Shown: positions 40,013 through 49,061, numbered from the stretch's first letter. The stretch is 62,193 bases of DNA from Chloroflexota bacterium (GCA_030447525.1 JAUJOR010000003.1:1-62193), one strand, 5' to 3'. The notes: generated from the letters alone by a model not told the origin. Numbers and translations: made by a program.

Positions 40013-40528
40013 TCACTCCTGTGTTTCTCCGCCCAGCAGGAACATGCCTAAGAGACCCAGGGCCAGCAGCCCCGCCGCCCGGTCCCGTGCCACGCCCGCT
40101 CTGTAGGCGACGACACCCGCCAGGAAGGTCGCGATCCCAAGCACGAGCGTCCCGAAGATCCGGCCGGCGGTGAACACCGGATCGAACAGGGCGATCACCC
40201 CACCCAAACTGAGGACGCCGAGCATGACGGCGACGTACGTGAGGATGAGCCCGACGCCGCTCAGACGCCCAACGCCCAGCCCCAGCAGGGCGAGCGCACC
40301 CAGGAGCCCCAGCGACGTAAGGAGCAGCGCTAGGCCGCCCGGCAGGCTGTAGGCGACGAAGAGCGGCGTGTCGGTGATCACCGAGTAGCCCACGTCCTCC
40401 CGGTAGACCTTGGCCGCGCGCCACGGCTCCAGCATCTCGAAGGCCCCGTAGGGCACCCACAGAAGCCCGCCCAAGATGGCAGCCGGCCCGGCCCACCTGC
40501 CCGCGGTCGTCGGCGCCGCCGTGCTCAC
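40013..40528 (-). CDS. Multi-pass membrane protein, family M3
   Basis: This 171-residue protein begins TAGRWAGPAAILGGLLWVPYGAFEMLEPW and continues with about five helices (FVAYSLPGGLALLLTSLG, LILTYVAVMLGVLSLGGVIALF, TLVLGIATFLAGVVAY). It is the intact relative of the frameshifted gene at 33514-34111. It lies 3 bases upstream of the FAD monooxygenase start, so the two are likely co-transcribed. Function unknown. Confidence 0.75.
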   Translation of the reverse strand: MSTAAPTTAGRWAGPAAILGGLLWVPYGAFEMLEPWRAAKVYREDVGYSVITDTPLFVAYSLPGGLALLLTSLGLLGALALLGLGVGRLSGVGLILTYVAVMLGVLSLGGVIALFDPVFTAGRIFGTLVLGIATFLAGVVAYRAGVARDRAAGLLALGLLGMFLLGGETQE

Positions 40529-41157
40529 CCCGTTCCCTCCTCACGCTCGCTCAACCGGCTTGCGTGGCGCGTCGGGAGCGTGCCGCGCCTGTCCCGCCAG
40601 AGCACGAACCCCAGCAGGAGCCAGGCCAAGCCCGGGAGCCAGCTGACGGGGGTGAGGAAGAAGGTGGCGAGCCCTCCCAGCACCACTACCGGCGCGGCCC
40701 ACCAGGGCATGGCCTTCGCCCGCACGAGGCCGGTGCTGAGGACGATGAGGCCAGCGGTGAAGACGAGGGTTGAGATGGCCTGGATCGGCCCCCCGACCTG
40801 CGGTCCCGGTGCGTCGAAGCCGAGGGCGTACGAGCCCCACGGGAAGAACCAGAACTCGAGCGCCGTCCCGACGGTGAGGCCCACCAGTCCGACGAGCGTG
40901 ACGACGAAGCCGATCCGGCCCCGCAGCCCCGGGCGGCGCCGCCGCATGGCCAGACCCGCGATCCCCACGAGGAGGAGCAGCAGCGGCACGACCAGGAACT
41001 TGGCTGAGTCCAGCCACGTGAGCCCGAAGAGGATGCGCCTCTCGTTCTCCTGCGTGGGCCCGTGGGTCTGGAGCTGGTGGAGCCACACCAGCAGCCAGAG
41101 GATGCCGGCCGCCACACCCGCCGGGCCGCCCCAGCGGCTCAAGGTTGCCGAAAGCAT
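40525..41157 (-). CDS. Multi-pass membrane protein
   Basis: This 210-residue protein from ATG 41157 (a GTG nine bases upstream is possible) begins SRWGGPAGVAAGILWLLVWLHQLQTHG and has six hydrophobic segments, including FLVVPLLLLLVGIAGLAM and ISTLVFTAGLIVLSTGLV. Its stop overlaps the next gene's GTG. It shares N-terminal style with the M2/M3 families but not their signatures. Confidence 0.7.
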   Translation of the reverse strand: MLSATLSRWGGPAGVAAGILWLLVWLHQLQTHGPTQENERRILFGLTWLDSAKFLVVPLLLLLVGIAGLAMRRRRPGLRGRIGFVVTLVGLVGLTVGTALEFWFFPWGSYALGFDAPGPQVGGPIQAISTLVFTAGLIVLSTGLVRAKAMPWWAAPVVVLGGLATFFLTPVSWLPGLAWLLLGFVLWRDRRGTLPTRHASRLSEREEGTG

Positions 41158-41162
41158 CGTGC

Positions 41163-41810
41163 TCACCCCGCTTCTGGGCAGCCCCGGCTCGGCCGGCGGC
41201 CCCGTGGTTCCGCGGCGTGCTGCTGGTCCCGCTCGGACCAGAGGAGGTACCCGAGGGCGATCCACCCGAGGCCGAACAGCACCTGGATCAGCACGTTCAG
41301 GACGATCCGCACCTCTGCGAGGAACGGCCACAGCAGCCCGACGACTCCGGTGGCGAGCGGCAGGCCGCTCCAGCGTCCCAGCAGCGCCTCCCGCCGCGCC
41401 GCGACGCCGAAGACCACCAGGCCGCCCGCGCTCGCGGCATGGCCGAGCAGGAACACCATCCAGCCGACCAGGGAGCCGGCCCAGTCGCCCGTGTTCACCC
41501 CTCCGGCGACGTAGAACTCAAGGACGACTCCAAGGAGCATGAGCGGGAACCCCAGGACGGTTGCCAGAAGTCCCCTCCGCGCCCACCCAGACGTGCGTGT
41601 CGCGTAACGGGCGTGGAGAGCGAGCGCGCCCAGCAGCAGGAGCGCCAGCGGGGCGACCATCAGCCGGTTGTAGTCCTCGTAGGTGAGGCCCAAGGTGGGA
41701 TTCTTCCACGTGGTGGCCACGAGCGGGCGCAGCACGACCCACAGCAGGCCGCCGGCGACCGCCGGCGGCCCAGCCCACCGACCGAACGCCATCGCCGTCA
41801 TTGCGATCAC
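41163..41810 (-). CDS. Multi-pass membrane protein, family M2
   Basis: This 215-residue protein carries GRWAGPPAVAGGLLWVVLRPLVATTW and the signature LTYEDYNRLMVAPLALLLLG, as in 34766-35407. Six helices are predicted by hydrophobicity, with a charged C-terminal tail. Pairwise conservation along the whole length shows true paralogues rather than chance similarity. Confidence 0.75.
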   Translation of the reverse strand: MIAMTAMAFGRWAGPPAVAGGLLWVVLRPLVATTWKNPTLGLTYEDYNRLMVAPLALLLLGALALHARYATRTSGWARRGLLATVLGFPLMLLGVVLEFYVAGGVNTGDWAGSLVGWMVFLLGHAASAGGLVVFGVAARREALLGRWSGLPLATGVVGLLWPFLAEVRIVLNVLIQVLFGLGWIALGYLLWSERDQQHAAEPRGRRPSRGCPEAG

Positions 41811-41832
41811 CCCACTTCCTGCTCACATTCGC

Positions 41833-42440
41833 TCAAGACGTTGCTCCGTTGGCCCGTGCCCGGCCACTCGCGCCTTCCGACCAGACGACGCAGCCAAGAA
41901 CGGCCCAGCTGAGGCCGATCAGCAGCAGCAGCGCCTTCCCGACCACCCGCGAGAACCCGAAGCCCGGGTGTCCCGCGGTGTTGGAGAAAAGCCCCGACCA
42001 GCTGGGGAGCAGCACCGGCACGCTCAGGAGGAGCGGCAGCAGGGCAACTGCCAGCAACAAGGCGCTCCAGCGGCGTTGCGCCCGGCTCTTGGGCGCGGCG
42101 AAGCCCAGGAGCAGCGTGCCGACGTAGAGCCCGAGCATGCCGACCCCGAGGACCGTCCACGGCCCGAATGGTCCGTCCCCGCCGACGCGGAGGTTCCAGG
42201 CCGCGAAAGCGCCCATGGCCGCCAGCCGCCCGCAGGCGTCGGGAGCGTCGCGCCAGCCGCGCGGACGGTCCCACCGGCGCCCCCCCCGAAGAGCAGCGGC
42301 GCCGGGAAGAGGAGATCGTCGGAGAGGTCGCGCCGGTACGGCGGCGCGCTGAAGAGGTCGATCGCCTCCTTCGCCATCCACAGCAGCCCACCCATGACCG
42401 CCGCCGGCCCGGCTGCCCGCGCCAGGGCGCCGGACGACAT
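41833..42440 (-). pseudogene. Membrane protein frameshifted at a C8 tract
   Basis: ATG 42440 encodes SSGALARAAGPAAVMGGLLWMAKEAIDLF, then DDLLFPAPLLFGG, after which the frame changes at an eight-base C run (42280-42287) and continues as GAFAAWNLRVGGDGPFGPW and several helices to a stop at 41833. A change of one base in the run restores a protein of about 200 residues. The cause could be decay, slippage-based switching, or a sequencing error. Confidence 0.65.
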
Positions 42441-42469
42441 GCTTTCCTCCTTCTCCGGCCGCGGGCGGA

Positions 42470-42898
42470 TCAGCGCGCCGGCCGGCGCGCGTCTCGCCAG
42501 CGGACCACGCCTGCCGCCAGCAGGAGCAGGGTCATGAACGCGACGGTCGGGATGTCCGTCTGCGGATTCCCGCCCAGGTCACGGCCGATCAGGTGGGACA
42601 GGGTGTGGAGAGCCGCACCGACCCCGACGCCGAGGAGCGCGACCGCCAGGGCATCCGTGCGGGCGACCGCGGCCGCGAGGAGGAGCACCGCCCCCAATCC
42701 GACCTGGAACGCGCCGATGTCCTGCAGGAAGTGCTGGTTGTACGGCTCGAAGCGGGCCACCGCCCCGAAGAACGCGCGCGGAGCGACCAACGCCCAGAGC
42801 CCGAGCGCCACGAAGCCGGCCCCGCCGAGCAGCGCGATCGCCCGCGGAAACCCCCGCCCGAGCGTCGCGGCCCGGGTGTCGACCGTGCGTGCTGCCAT
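42470..42898 (-). CDS. Four-helix membrane protein, DUF4345-like
   Basis: This 142-residue protein has AIALLGGAGFVALGLWALVAPRAFFGAV, then YNQHFLQDIGAFQVGLGAVLLLAAA, LAVALLGVGVGAALHTLSHLIG and FMTLLLLAAGVV. The NxHFLxDxGAFQ pattern with a His in the next helix occurs in small four-helix membrane proteins of the DUF4345/DUF4267 kind. Function unknown. Confidence 0.7.
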   Translation of the reverse strand: MAARTVDTRAATLGRGFPRAIALLGGAGFVALGLWALVAPRAFFGAVARFEPYNQHFLQDIGAFQVGLGAVLLLAAAVARTDALAVALLGVGVGAALHTLSHLIGRDLGGNPQTDIPTVAFMTLLLLAAGVVRWRDARRPAR

Positions 42899-42902
42899 GG
42901 GA

Positions 42903-43529
42903 TCATCCGTCCTTTCGGTGTTCCAAGTTCGCGAGCGCCGGGTGCCACCGGCGCAAGGCCAAGCCGTACAGCGCCACTAGGGGTAGGGCACCGACCAGCG
43001 CGTGGTCGAGCTGGTGCCACTGATCCACGATGGTCCAGCCGTGCCGCGGGTGGTCCTCGCAGGTCCAGGGCAGCAGCGCGCAGGCCAGCAGGTGCGGGAC
43101 CAGCTCGGTCCCCACCAGGATCAGCAGCGGCCCGAAGAACGCCAGCAGCCGCCCCGCCGCGAGCGCGGGCCTGCCGCGCAGCAGGTCCCGGCCGGCGGCG
43201 GGCAGGCCGGGCACGCCGAGCGCCACGGCGAGGGTGTAACCCAGCAGCTGCAGCAGGCTCGGGACCGCACTCGGCGGCATGCCGGCGAGCTCGCTGGCGT
43301 CAAAGAAGCACGGCGGGGCGGGGCACGGGTCGTCCTGCACGCTCGGCCCAGGCGTGCTACTCGGCCCCTCGAGCACGGAGAGCGCGCCGCCCAGGATCCC
43401 CAGGGCAGTGGCGATCAGCAGCACGCCGAAGACGTAGCGGGCCAGCCGGTCCGGCCACGCCGGGCCGCCCTCGGCCGCGGTCGCACCCCGCTCCACAGCG
43501 GACCGCCGGGTCGCGCCGGCTTCCAGCAC
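42903..43529 (-). CDS. Multi-pass membrane protein, family M1
   Basis: This 208-residue protein has RLARYVFGVLLIATALGILGG, DDPCPAPPCFFDASEL, LLGYTLAVALGVPGLPAAG, LLILVGTELVPHLLACALLPW and WHQLDHALVGALPLVALYGLALRRW. It matches 30442-31170 and the broken copy at 38361-38805. Cys residues in the two outer loops could pair. Function unknown. Confidence 0.75.
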   Translation of the reverse strand: MLEAGATRRSAVERGATAAEGGPAWPDRLARYVFGVLLIATALGILGGALSVLEGPSSTPGPSVQDDPCPAPPCFFDASELAGMPPSAVPSLLQLLGYTLAVALGVPGLPAAGRDLLRGRPALAAGRLLAFFGPLLILVGTELVPHLLACALLPWTCEDHPRHGWTIVDQWHQLDHALVGALPLVALYGLALRRWHPALANLEHRKDG

Positions 43530-43539
43530 GCGCCCGCTC

Positions 43540-44115
43540 CTACACCGCGGCCGCCTGGATGGCCCCCCGCCTGCCTGGGGCGTCTGCCAGGAGCAGGCAG
43601 CCCAGGACGGTCCACGCGGCGCCGTACGGCACGCCGAGCCACGCCCGCGCGTCTTCGGTGTTGAAGACGGGCAGGAGGGCCGCCGACCCGATCAGGAGGA
43701 GCGCGGCCCACCAGGGCACGACCGCCGTCCGCAGGAGCGCGGCACCAATCACGACCGAGCCCAGCACGACCCCCACGAAGGCCGGCATGAGACTTTCCCA
43801 AGGCAGTGGCAGCCCAGCAGCCATGCCGAGCGACACCCCCAGAGCCAGCAGCATCCCGCCCCCCGCGAGCACGTACCCGATTCGGCCGACCATCCCCGAT
43901 CGGCCGCCGTCGCGCGCGGCGAGGCCTATCAGCCCGAGCGCCATGAACAGCAGCGCGACGACAGTGATCGCGGTCAGGTCCTCCGCCTGCCGGTGCGGCC
44001 CTCCCTCGATTCCCGCCGGCCGCGTGTTGAGCAGGCCGGCGGCGGCCATGAAGAGCAGGCCGCCGAGCACGGCGGCGGCGCCGCCCCAGCGATGAGCGTT
44101 CGATCCGGTAGCCAT
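43540..44115 (-). CDS. Multi-pass membrane protein, family M4
   Basis: This 191-residue protein begins HRWGGAAAVLGGLLFMAAAG and has helices at ITVVALLFMALGLIGLAA, IGYVLAGGGMLLALGVSLG and VVPWWAALLLIGSAALL, ending with FNTEDARAWLGVPYGAAW. That last motif recurs in the plus-strand gene at 47281-47814, so the two are paralogues. Function unknown. Confidence 0.72.
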   Translation of the reverse strand: MATGSNAHRWGGAAAVLGGLLFMAAAGLLNTRPAGIEGGPHRQAEDLTAITVVALLFMALGLIGLAARDGGRSGMVGRIGYVLAGGGMLLALGVSLGMAAGLPLPWESLMPAFVGVVLGSVVIGAALLRTAVVPWWAALLLIGSAALLPVFNTEDARAWLGVPYGAAWTVLGCLLLADAPGRRGAIQAAAV

Positions 44116-44172
44116 GGCTGTCCTCTCAGGGGCGGGGCCGGCGACCCCGCCCGGTGTGTTGTCCCGATTCCT

Positions 44173-44844
44173 TTACGCGCGCCGGCGCCAGCGGCGCAGC
44201 GTGTATCCGGCGCCCATCAGCCCTGCGGCCGCCGCGGCCACCATGGGACCGAATGCGCCAGCATCCCCGGTGCGTGGCAGCGCCGACGGCGCGGCCTGGG
44301 CGCCGGCCACGACCACGCCGCACGCCACGCGCCCGCCGGAGTTGCCCGCGGGGTCCGTCACCTCGTCGTCCGGTCCGGTGTGGATGACCAGGGAGCTGCC
44401 GTCCGCGTCGAACAGCGACGCGGGCCCGGCGGCGAGGGTCGCGCCGGCCGCCAACGCGCTGAGGCGGGCGCTCCCGTCCGCGCGGCCGTGAGGTTGCCCA
44501 GGTCGCCCACGTGCGGGCCCTGCGGGTTGAAGTGGCCGTGCTGCCTGCCGGTGGGGTTGAAGTGCACGCCCGCGCTGGTGAAGTCGGGGGTCGCACCGGC
44601 CGACCGCGTGCACGTGCCAGCCGTGCTGGCCGGGCGTCAGCCCGCGCGCGCTGCCCGTGATCTGCACGCCGCCGGCCGCCTGCGTGAAAGTCGCCGTCCC
44701 CACGACCGCGTCGGACGCGTCCCGCAGCTCGGCCGTCGCCGATCCGGGTTGCTGCGCGGAGGCGACTCCATCGCCCAGCAGCGCCGCCACGCCGACCCCC
44801 ATCATCACGCTCGCCGTTCGCGAGACCTGCCGTTCCACAGCCAT
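44173..44844 (-). pseudogene. Cu/Zn superoxide dismutase, LPxTG tail, two frameshifts
   Basis: The 223-codon frame has a signal peptide (MMGVGVAALLGDGVASA), the SOD core ATAELRDASDAVVGTATF and GQHGWHVHAVGRC (copper ligands HVH), and a C-terminal half ending VIHTGPDDEVTDPAGNSGGRVACGV. Between about 44600 and 44490 the coding sequence is in another frame (HFNPTGRQHGHFNPQGPHVGDLGNLT, with the remaining metal histidines). An extra C in CCCCC near 44590 and a second shift near 44487 bracket it. The tail LPRTG, a hydrophobic stretch and RRWRRR form a sortase signal. Confidence 0.7.
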
Positions 44845-47124
44845 ACTGCTCCTCCTTTGCGAAGCTCCTTTGCGAAGCCGACACCAGCGTAGGGGGCGGG
44901 GTCCCGGAACCGCGCGGGTAGAACACCCGAAGGCGGTACCTGCTTTCGCGCGTACCGCCGGTCAGCGCCGGCGATCAGCGCCGGCCCGAGCCCATGCGCT
45001 CGGCGTACCAGGCGCGCCACCTGGGCCCGCGAGCGCACCCCCAGCTTCTCGCGCAGGCGTTCCACGTGGCCCTCGGCGGTGCGCTCGGTGATCACCAGCG
45101 CCTCGGCGATCTGCTGGTTGGTGAACCCCCGCGCCACCAGCGCCACCTCCCGTTCGCGCCGCGTGAGCGCGCCAGGGGTCCTCGCCGCGCCCGGGGCTCC
45201 CGGGCTCGCGGTGCTCCCCATTCGCCGCGCCGGGCGCCGGCCGGTCGGGCCCGCAGCGAGGCGCGGTCGAGCTGGAGCGCGGCGAGCGCCGCCACGCGCC
45301 CCAGCGCCTCCAGATCCTCCCCTCGAAGAGGTCGCCGGAGCGGGGGCTCCGACCGCCCACAGGCCGAGCAGGGCGTCCTCGTCCCGCCCCGGCCCCCCTG
45401 ACGCCCGGAGCGGGACGAGGAGGCGCGCGCCGGCGGCGCCCACGGCGCCACCGCCGGGTCATCGGCCGGCACCACGCCGGTCCCGCGGTAGGCGTCGAGG
45501 CCTCCTCGGGCGCGGCGACGACGATCGGCGCCCGCGCGTCCCGGAGCGCGTCGGCCAGCGCTCCGGCACGAGGGAGACCAGCGGCCCGGCGAGGGCGGGC
45601 TCGACCTCTTGCAGCGCCGCCGGTGCTTCGGCAGGCCGAACCACCCACCGGCCAGGCCGAGGCGGGCGGGCACTTCCTGGGTCAGGAACCGGATCACCAC
45701 GCCGCACGGCTGCGGCTCGCCCAGGAGGGCACTCGCCCGATCCAGCAGCTGCCGCCGGGCGAAGCGGTCGCGGTACACGTGCCGGTCTAGCGTCTTCATC
45801 AGGCGCAGCCGGACCGGGTGCGCCGCCGCCGCCACCGCGAGGGCGGCCACGACCGCGACGGTGGGATCCGCGGCGCCTCCGGCCCGAACAGGACGCCGCG
45901 AGGCGCCGCCGGCGACCGCGAGCGCGCCGTATCCCGCCAGCAGCAGGGCCGCGAGCACGCCCCAGGCGATCGTCGCCGCACCACCCGGTCCACGTCGAAC
46001 AGCCGGTAGCGCAGCACCGCCAGCCCGAGCGAGATCGGCACCAGCAGCCACGCCGCGGCCAGTCCGACGTCGAACAGGGCCGGCAGCACGTCCCCGAACA
46101 GCAGCGCCGCGCCGGCGCGCAGGGCGGTCGCCGCCACCGCAACGGCCAGGCCCCAGCCGATCCAGGTGAGCTGCGCGCGCGCCAGTGGGGTGGTAGGCCC
46201 CCGATAGCGCCACAGCAGGCAGCCCAGCGCCCCGAGCAGCAGGGCCATCTGGAGGAGCGTGAACGCTGTCCAGCCGTCGCTCAGGATACCCGCCAGGGAG
46301 AGCAGCAGCAGGGCGGGGGGGAGCGCGTACAGCAGGAGGAAGCCACCGCCGAGCCGGCCGAGCGGGGCGAGCCGCGCCGGGCCGACCCGCCCCAGGCGCC
46401 GCGCGAGGGCATTCGGGGTGGGGAAGGTGGCGAAGAGCTGCAAGAGCGCCACGCTGCCCAGTACCATCGCCGCCGACGCGACCTCGTCCACCGCGTCGCC
46501 ACGCTGGGCCTCCACCTGCGCCCAGTGCCACAGATCGGAGGCCGCCTGGAGGGCAAGGCCGGCGGCGAAGACCAGCAGCAACCGGGCGGCGGGCAGGTGG
46601 GGGCGCAGGAACGCTACGGCCGCGCCGACCGCCATCACCATGACGCCGACGAGGGTCGCGACGGCCAGCCCGAACGCCACCCCGCGGATGCGCACCCGGG
46701 ACTCGAGCGCGAGCTCGAGCCGCTCCTCACGCGCGGGGTCGCCCCGCCGGTGGACGGTCAGGCTGCCCCGGTCGCCGGCCCGGCGGTCGTGGTAGGGCTG
46801 GTGGACGCCGTCCCGGACGGGCACCCCGTCCACCGCGGCGATCGCGTCGCCCGGCCGCAGGCCGGCGCGGTCGGCGGGGCTGCCCGGCTCGACCTCCAGG
46901 ACCGCGAACGACGGCACGCGGCGCAACAGCTCGTGCGGCGGCGGGCGGAGCACCCCGTCGTGGCCCCGCGGCGCGTTGGCCGCCCACCCGCCGAGGAGGA
47001 TCGCGAGGTAGCCGAGCGCGGCGAGCACCGCCGCCGCGCGCGTCCACCGCGCAGCACGCGCCGACCGCATCGGCGGCGCAGCCGACGCCGACACTGCTCC
47101 GACCGCGGATGCGTCCACGTTCAC
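44805..47124 (-). pseudogene. PDZ-TM-GAF-LuxR membrane sensor, multiply frameshifted
   Basis: From GTG 47124 the frame encodes a first helix, a PDZ domain (FAVLEVEPGSPADRAGLRPGDAIAAVDGVPV), and a run of membrane helices to 45990. The frame then shifts (VDRVVRR to TIAWGVLAALLLAGY) into a segment with LMKTLDRHVYRDRFARRQLLD, and shifts again through a GAF-like part. The end is a LuxR helix-turn-helix: [24 protein letters not shown] and [15 protein letters not shown]. The intact protein would be a single-polypeptide membrane sensor and transcription factor. Its present stop overlaps the SOD start. At least two shifts make it non-functional unless they are sequencing errors. Confidence 0.65.
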
Positions 47125-47280
47125 CCGTTCCTCCGTGGGCGCGGCGACTCGGCGGCCCCACCGGAAATGGTACGGCCGCCCGAGCGGAGAAGCAGGTACC
47201 CAGACGCGTACTTCTCCCGCTAGCCGCCACATCCAACGGCGGCCTGCGGTGGTGACGCCACGACAGGAGGACTCGCACGC

Positions 47281-47814
47281 ATGCGGTACAGGTCGCTCGG
47301 GATCACGTGGGGCGGCGGCGCGACGGCCGCGGGCGGGGTGCTGCTGGCCGCCGTTGCGGCGCTCATCGCGATCCGCCCCGCGGTCCCCGCGGGGCTTCAC
47401 CGCAGGGCGGACGACCTGTTGCCCCTGGCCACGGCCGCTCTCGTGCTCGTCGCGGCCGGGGCGGTGGGGCTGCTCCGCGGAAGACGCGAGCTGGGCACGC
47501 TCGGGGCGATCGGCCTGTGGGTGATGGTGACCGGGGCACTCTTGGCCTCGGGCCTGCAGCTCGCCGCGACCGGGGGTACCGATGTGCCGTGGACGGCGAC
47601 GGGCGCGGCGCTGCTGGGCGGGTCTGCCCTTATCGCGGCGGCGGGCCTCCGAGCGGGCGCAGTGCCGCGCCCGGCCGCGGCCGTGCTGCTCGGCGCGTCG
47701 CTGCTGCTGCTCTTCTTCAACACGGAAGACGCGCGGGCGTGGCTCGCGGGCCCGTTCGGCCTCGCGTGGGCGTGGGTGGGCCTCGTCACCCCTCGAGGGG
47801 CGGCGCACCGCTAG
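47281..47814 (+). CDS. Multi-pass membrane protein, family M4
   Basis: ATG 47281 follows ACAGGAGG. The 177-residue product has five hydrophobic segments and the M4 signature FFNTEDARAWLAGPFGLAWAWVG at the end. It is divergent from the sensor gene, with 156 bases between them that should hold both promoters. Confidence 0.66.
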   Translation: MRYRSLGITWGGGATAAGGVLLAAVAALIAIRPAVPAGLHRRADDLLPLATAALVLVAAGAVGLLRGRRELGTLGAIGLWVMVTGALLASGLQLAATGGTDVPWTATGAALLGGSALIAAAGLRAGAVPRPAAAVLLGASLLLLFFNTEDARAWLAGPFGLAWAWVGLVTPRGAAHR

Positions 47815-48223
47815 GCTGCCCCGCGCATCGCGCTCGTTGGTGCTGACGCAGTCGGCGCGGGCCGGGGCGGACGCGTGCGTCGCCGCCATCGCGGCTGGAC
47901 GGGCCGGCGTACGGTTCCGGCGAAGGCGCCGACGCGGATGAGCAGGCTGGAGTTGTGGGCTACCTGCATGAGTCGGCCTCTGTCTTCGCGCATGGCCCTG
48001 CGCCGCCCGACGCCGACGGGATAATGCCGCGAAGTCGGCCTTATCGTAAGACGCCAGGGTGGCGGTGGCGAGATGCGCCTTGGGCGGGCTGTCCAAACCG
48101 TCACCGGCCCCACGCGACGTGCGACCCACTCGCGTCTCCGGTCTGGACCGGCGATCTCCTGGTGCGAGCCGAGTTGGGGTGCACCGTCGCGGCGGGGGCG
48201 CACGTGATTACGTGCCGTCGTAA
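47815..48223. other. Intergenic stretch without assignable gene
   Basis: About 400 bases of lower coding quality. Frames here are short and Arg/Pro-rich, and none shows a family pattern. It ends at a palindromic repeat. Confidence 0.4.
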
Positions 48224-48279
48224 ACGGGCCACGATCGCGCCGTGGATCGCGCCACCGGTGGCGCGATCACGGCGCGATT
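48224..48279. repeat. Palindromic repeat copy 2 with perfect 24-bp palindrome
   Basis: ACGGGCCA at 48224-48231 is followed by CGATCGCGCC and then a perfect 24-bp palindrome at 48245-48268 centred on CACC/GGTG (arms GATCGCGCCACC). A further ACGGCGCGAT follows. The elements match repeat copies 1 and 3 and the site abuts the 3' end of an AlbA_2-type remnant. Confidence 0.65.
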
Positions 48280-48380
48280 AGGCACTGGTCTCGCGCAGCC
48301 GATAGGCGGTGCTCCTCCCGCACCCTCTCCGCTGGGCTCGATCAGGTTCTTCTCCACGAGGTCTGCCGGTTCTCGACGCA
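48278..48380 (-). pseudogene. Winged-helix tail of an AlbA_2-type gene
   Basis: The minus strand reads REPADLVEKNLIEPSGEGAG, shifts frame, and ends RSTAYRLRETSA with TAA at 48278-48280. This is the C-terminal winged-helix end seen in the intact gene (LVAKGLLDIVGGRGWRTAYRLRP). Only about 33 codons remain. Confidence 0.5.
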
Positions 48381-48453
48381 CGTCCCCCCAACTCAGTGGC
48401 CAGCCCGCTGCCTTGGATAGTCCTTGCGTCCGGCATCGCCCGGTCGCTCTTCA

Positions 48454-48600
48454 CTAATGATGGCCGAGGAGTTCGAGCGGGAGCTGCGGCACTAGGGACC
48501 GGCGCAGGTCGAAGCGCGACTCCCGCGCGACCTCGATCCAGCGCCGGCCGTAGGCGGCGTCCTCGATGCGCCGGATGTCGGGACGGCAGTAGTCGTCGGG
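48454..48600 (-). pseudogene. C-terminal remnant of the XRE-like gene
   Basis: [20 protein letters not shown] and [19 protein letters not shown] match the end of the gene at 35422-36090 almost residue for residue and stop at 48454. No HTH part is present upstream, where the sequence is unrelated. Confidence 0.65.
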
Positions 48601-48691
48601 TGAAGGACTCACCAGTCGATTCACGGCTGGTGGTGCCCCGCACCGGGTAGCGCCGGCACCCGGACCGCGGCACGGGTTCCCGCGCCGGCGC

Positions 48692-48943
48692 TCAGTCGTG
48701 TTCCTCGACCTGGAAGATGTCGTCGGGCATGCCCCCGTGCGCCTCGCGGTGCACGGCGAGGTGGGCCTCACGGTTGGGGGCCTCGGAGAGGCAGAAGATC
48801 TTCCCCGTGACGGGGTCGTACCAGTACTTCAGGAAGCGGACACCGTACTTTGTCTGCACGGCGAGGTCCTTGGCGTGCGCCTCGGCCACGGCCTGAGCCG
48901 TGGTGCCGGCCGGAACCGTGTGCATGTCCAGGAAGCGCGGCAT
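48692..48943 (-). CDS. DUF4242 small protein (SCO4226-like)
   Basis: This 83-residue protein opens PRFLDMHTVPAGTTAQAVAEAHAKDLAVQ and has KYWYDPVTGKIFCLSEAPNREA, the DUF4242 pattern. Characterised relatives form ferredoxin-like dimers, one of them nickel-binding. AAGGAGGAA precedes the ATG at 48943. It lies between two broken regions but looks intact. Confidence 0.82.
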   Translation of the reverse strand: MPRFLDMHTVPAGTTAQAVAEAHAKDLAVQTKYGVRFLKYWYDPVTGKIFCLSEAPNREAHLAVHREAHGGMPDDIFQVEEHD

Positions 48944-49061
48944 CGAAAGTTCCTCCTTCGCGGGCGGGCGGTCAGGCGTTCAGTGACACACTGCACCACT
49001 GCGCCGCGCGTTCCGCGCGGCGCTCACCGTACTCCTTCCTGTGTCCAAGCACGGGGCCGCG

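Noticed and set aside
45079..47223. Long plus-strand frame opposite the PDZ-LuxR gene
   Set aside because: Composition is Arg/Pro/Gly-rich with no motif, while the minus strand shows PDZ, membrane and LuxR features in spite of frameshifts.
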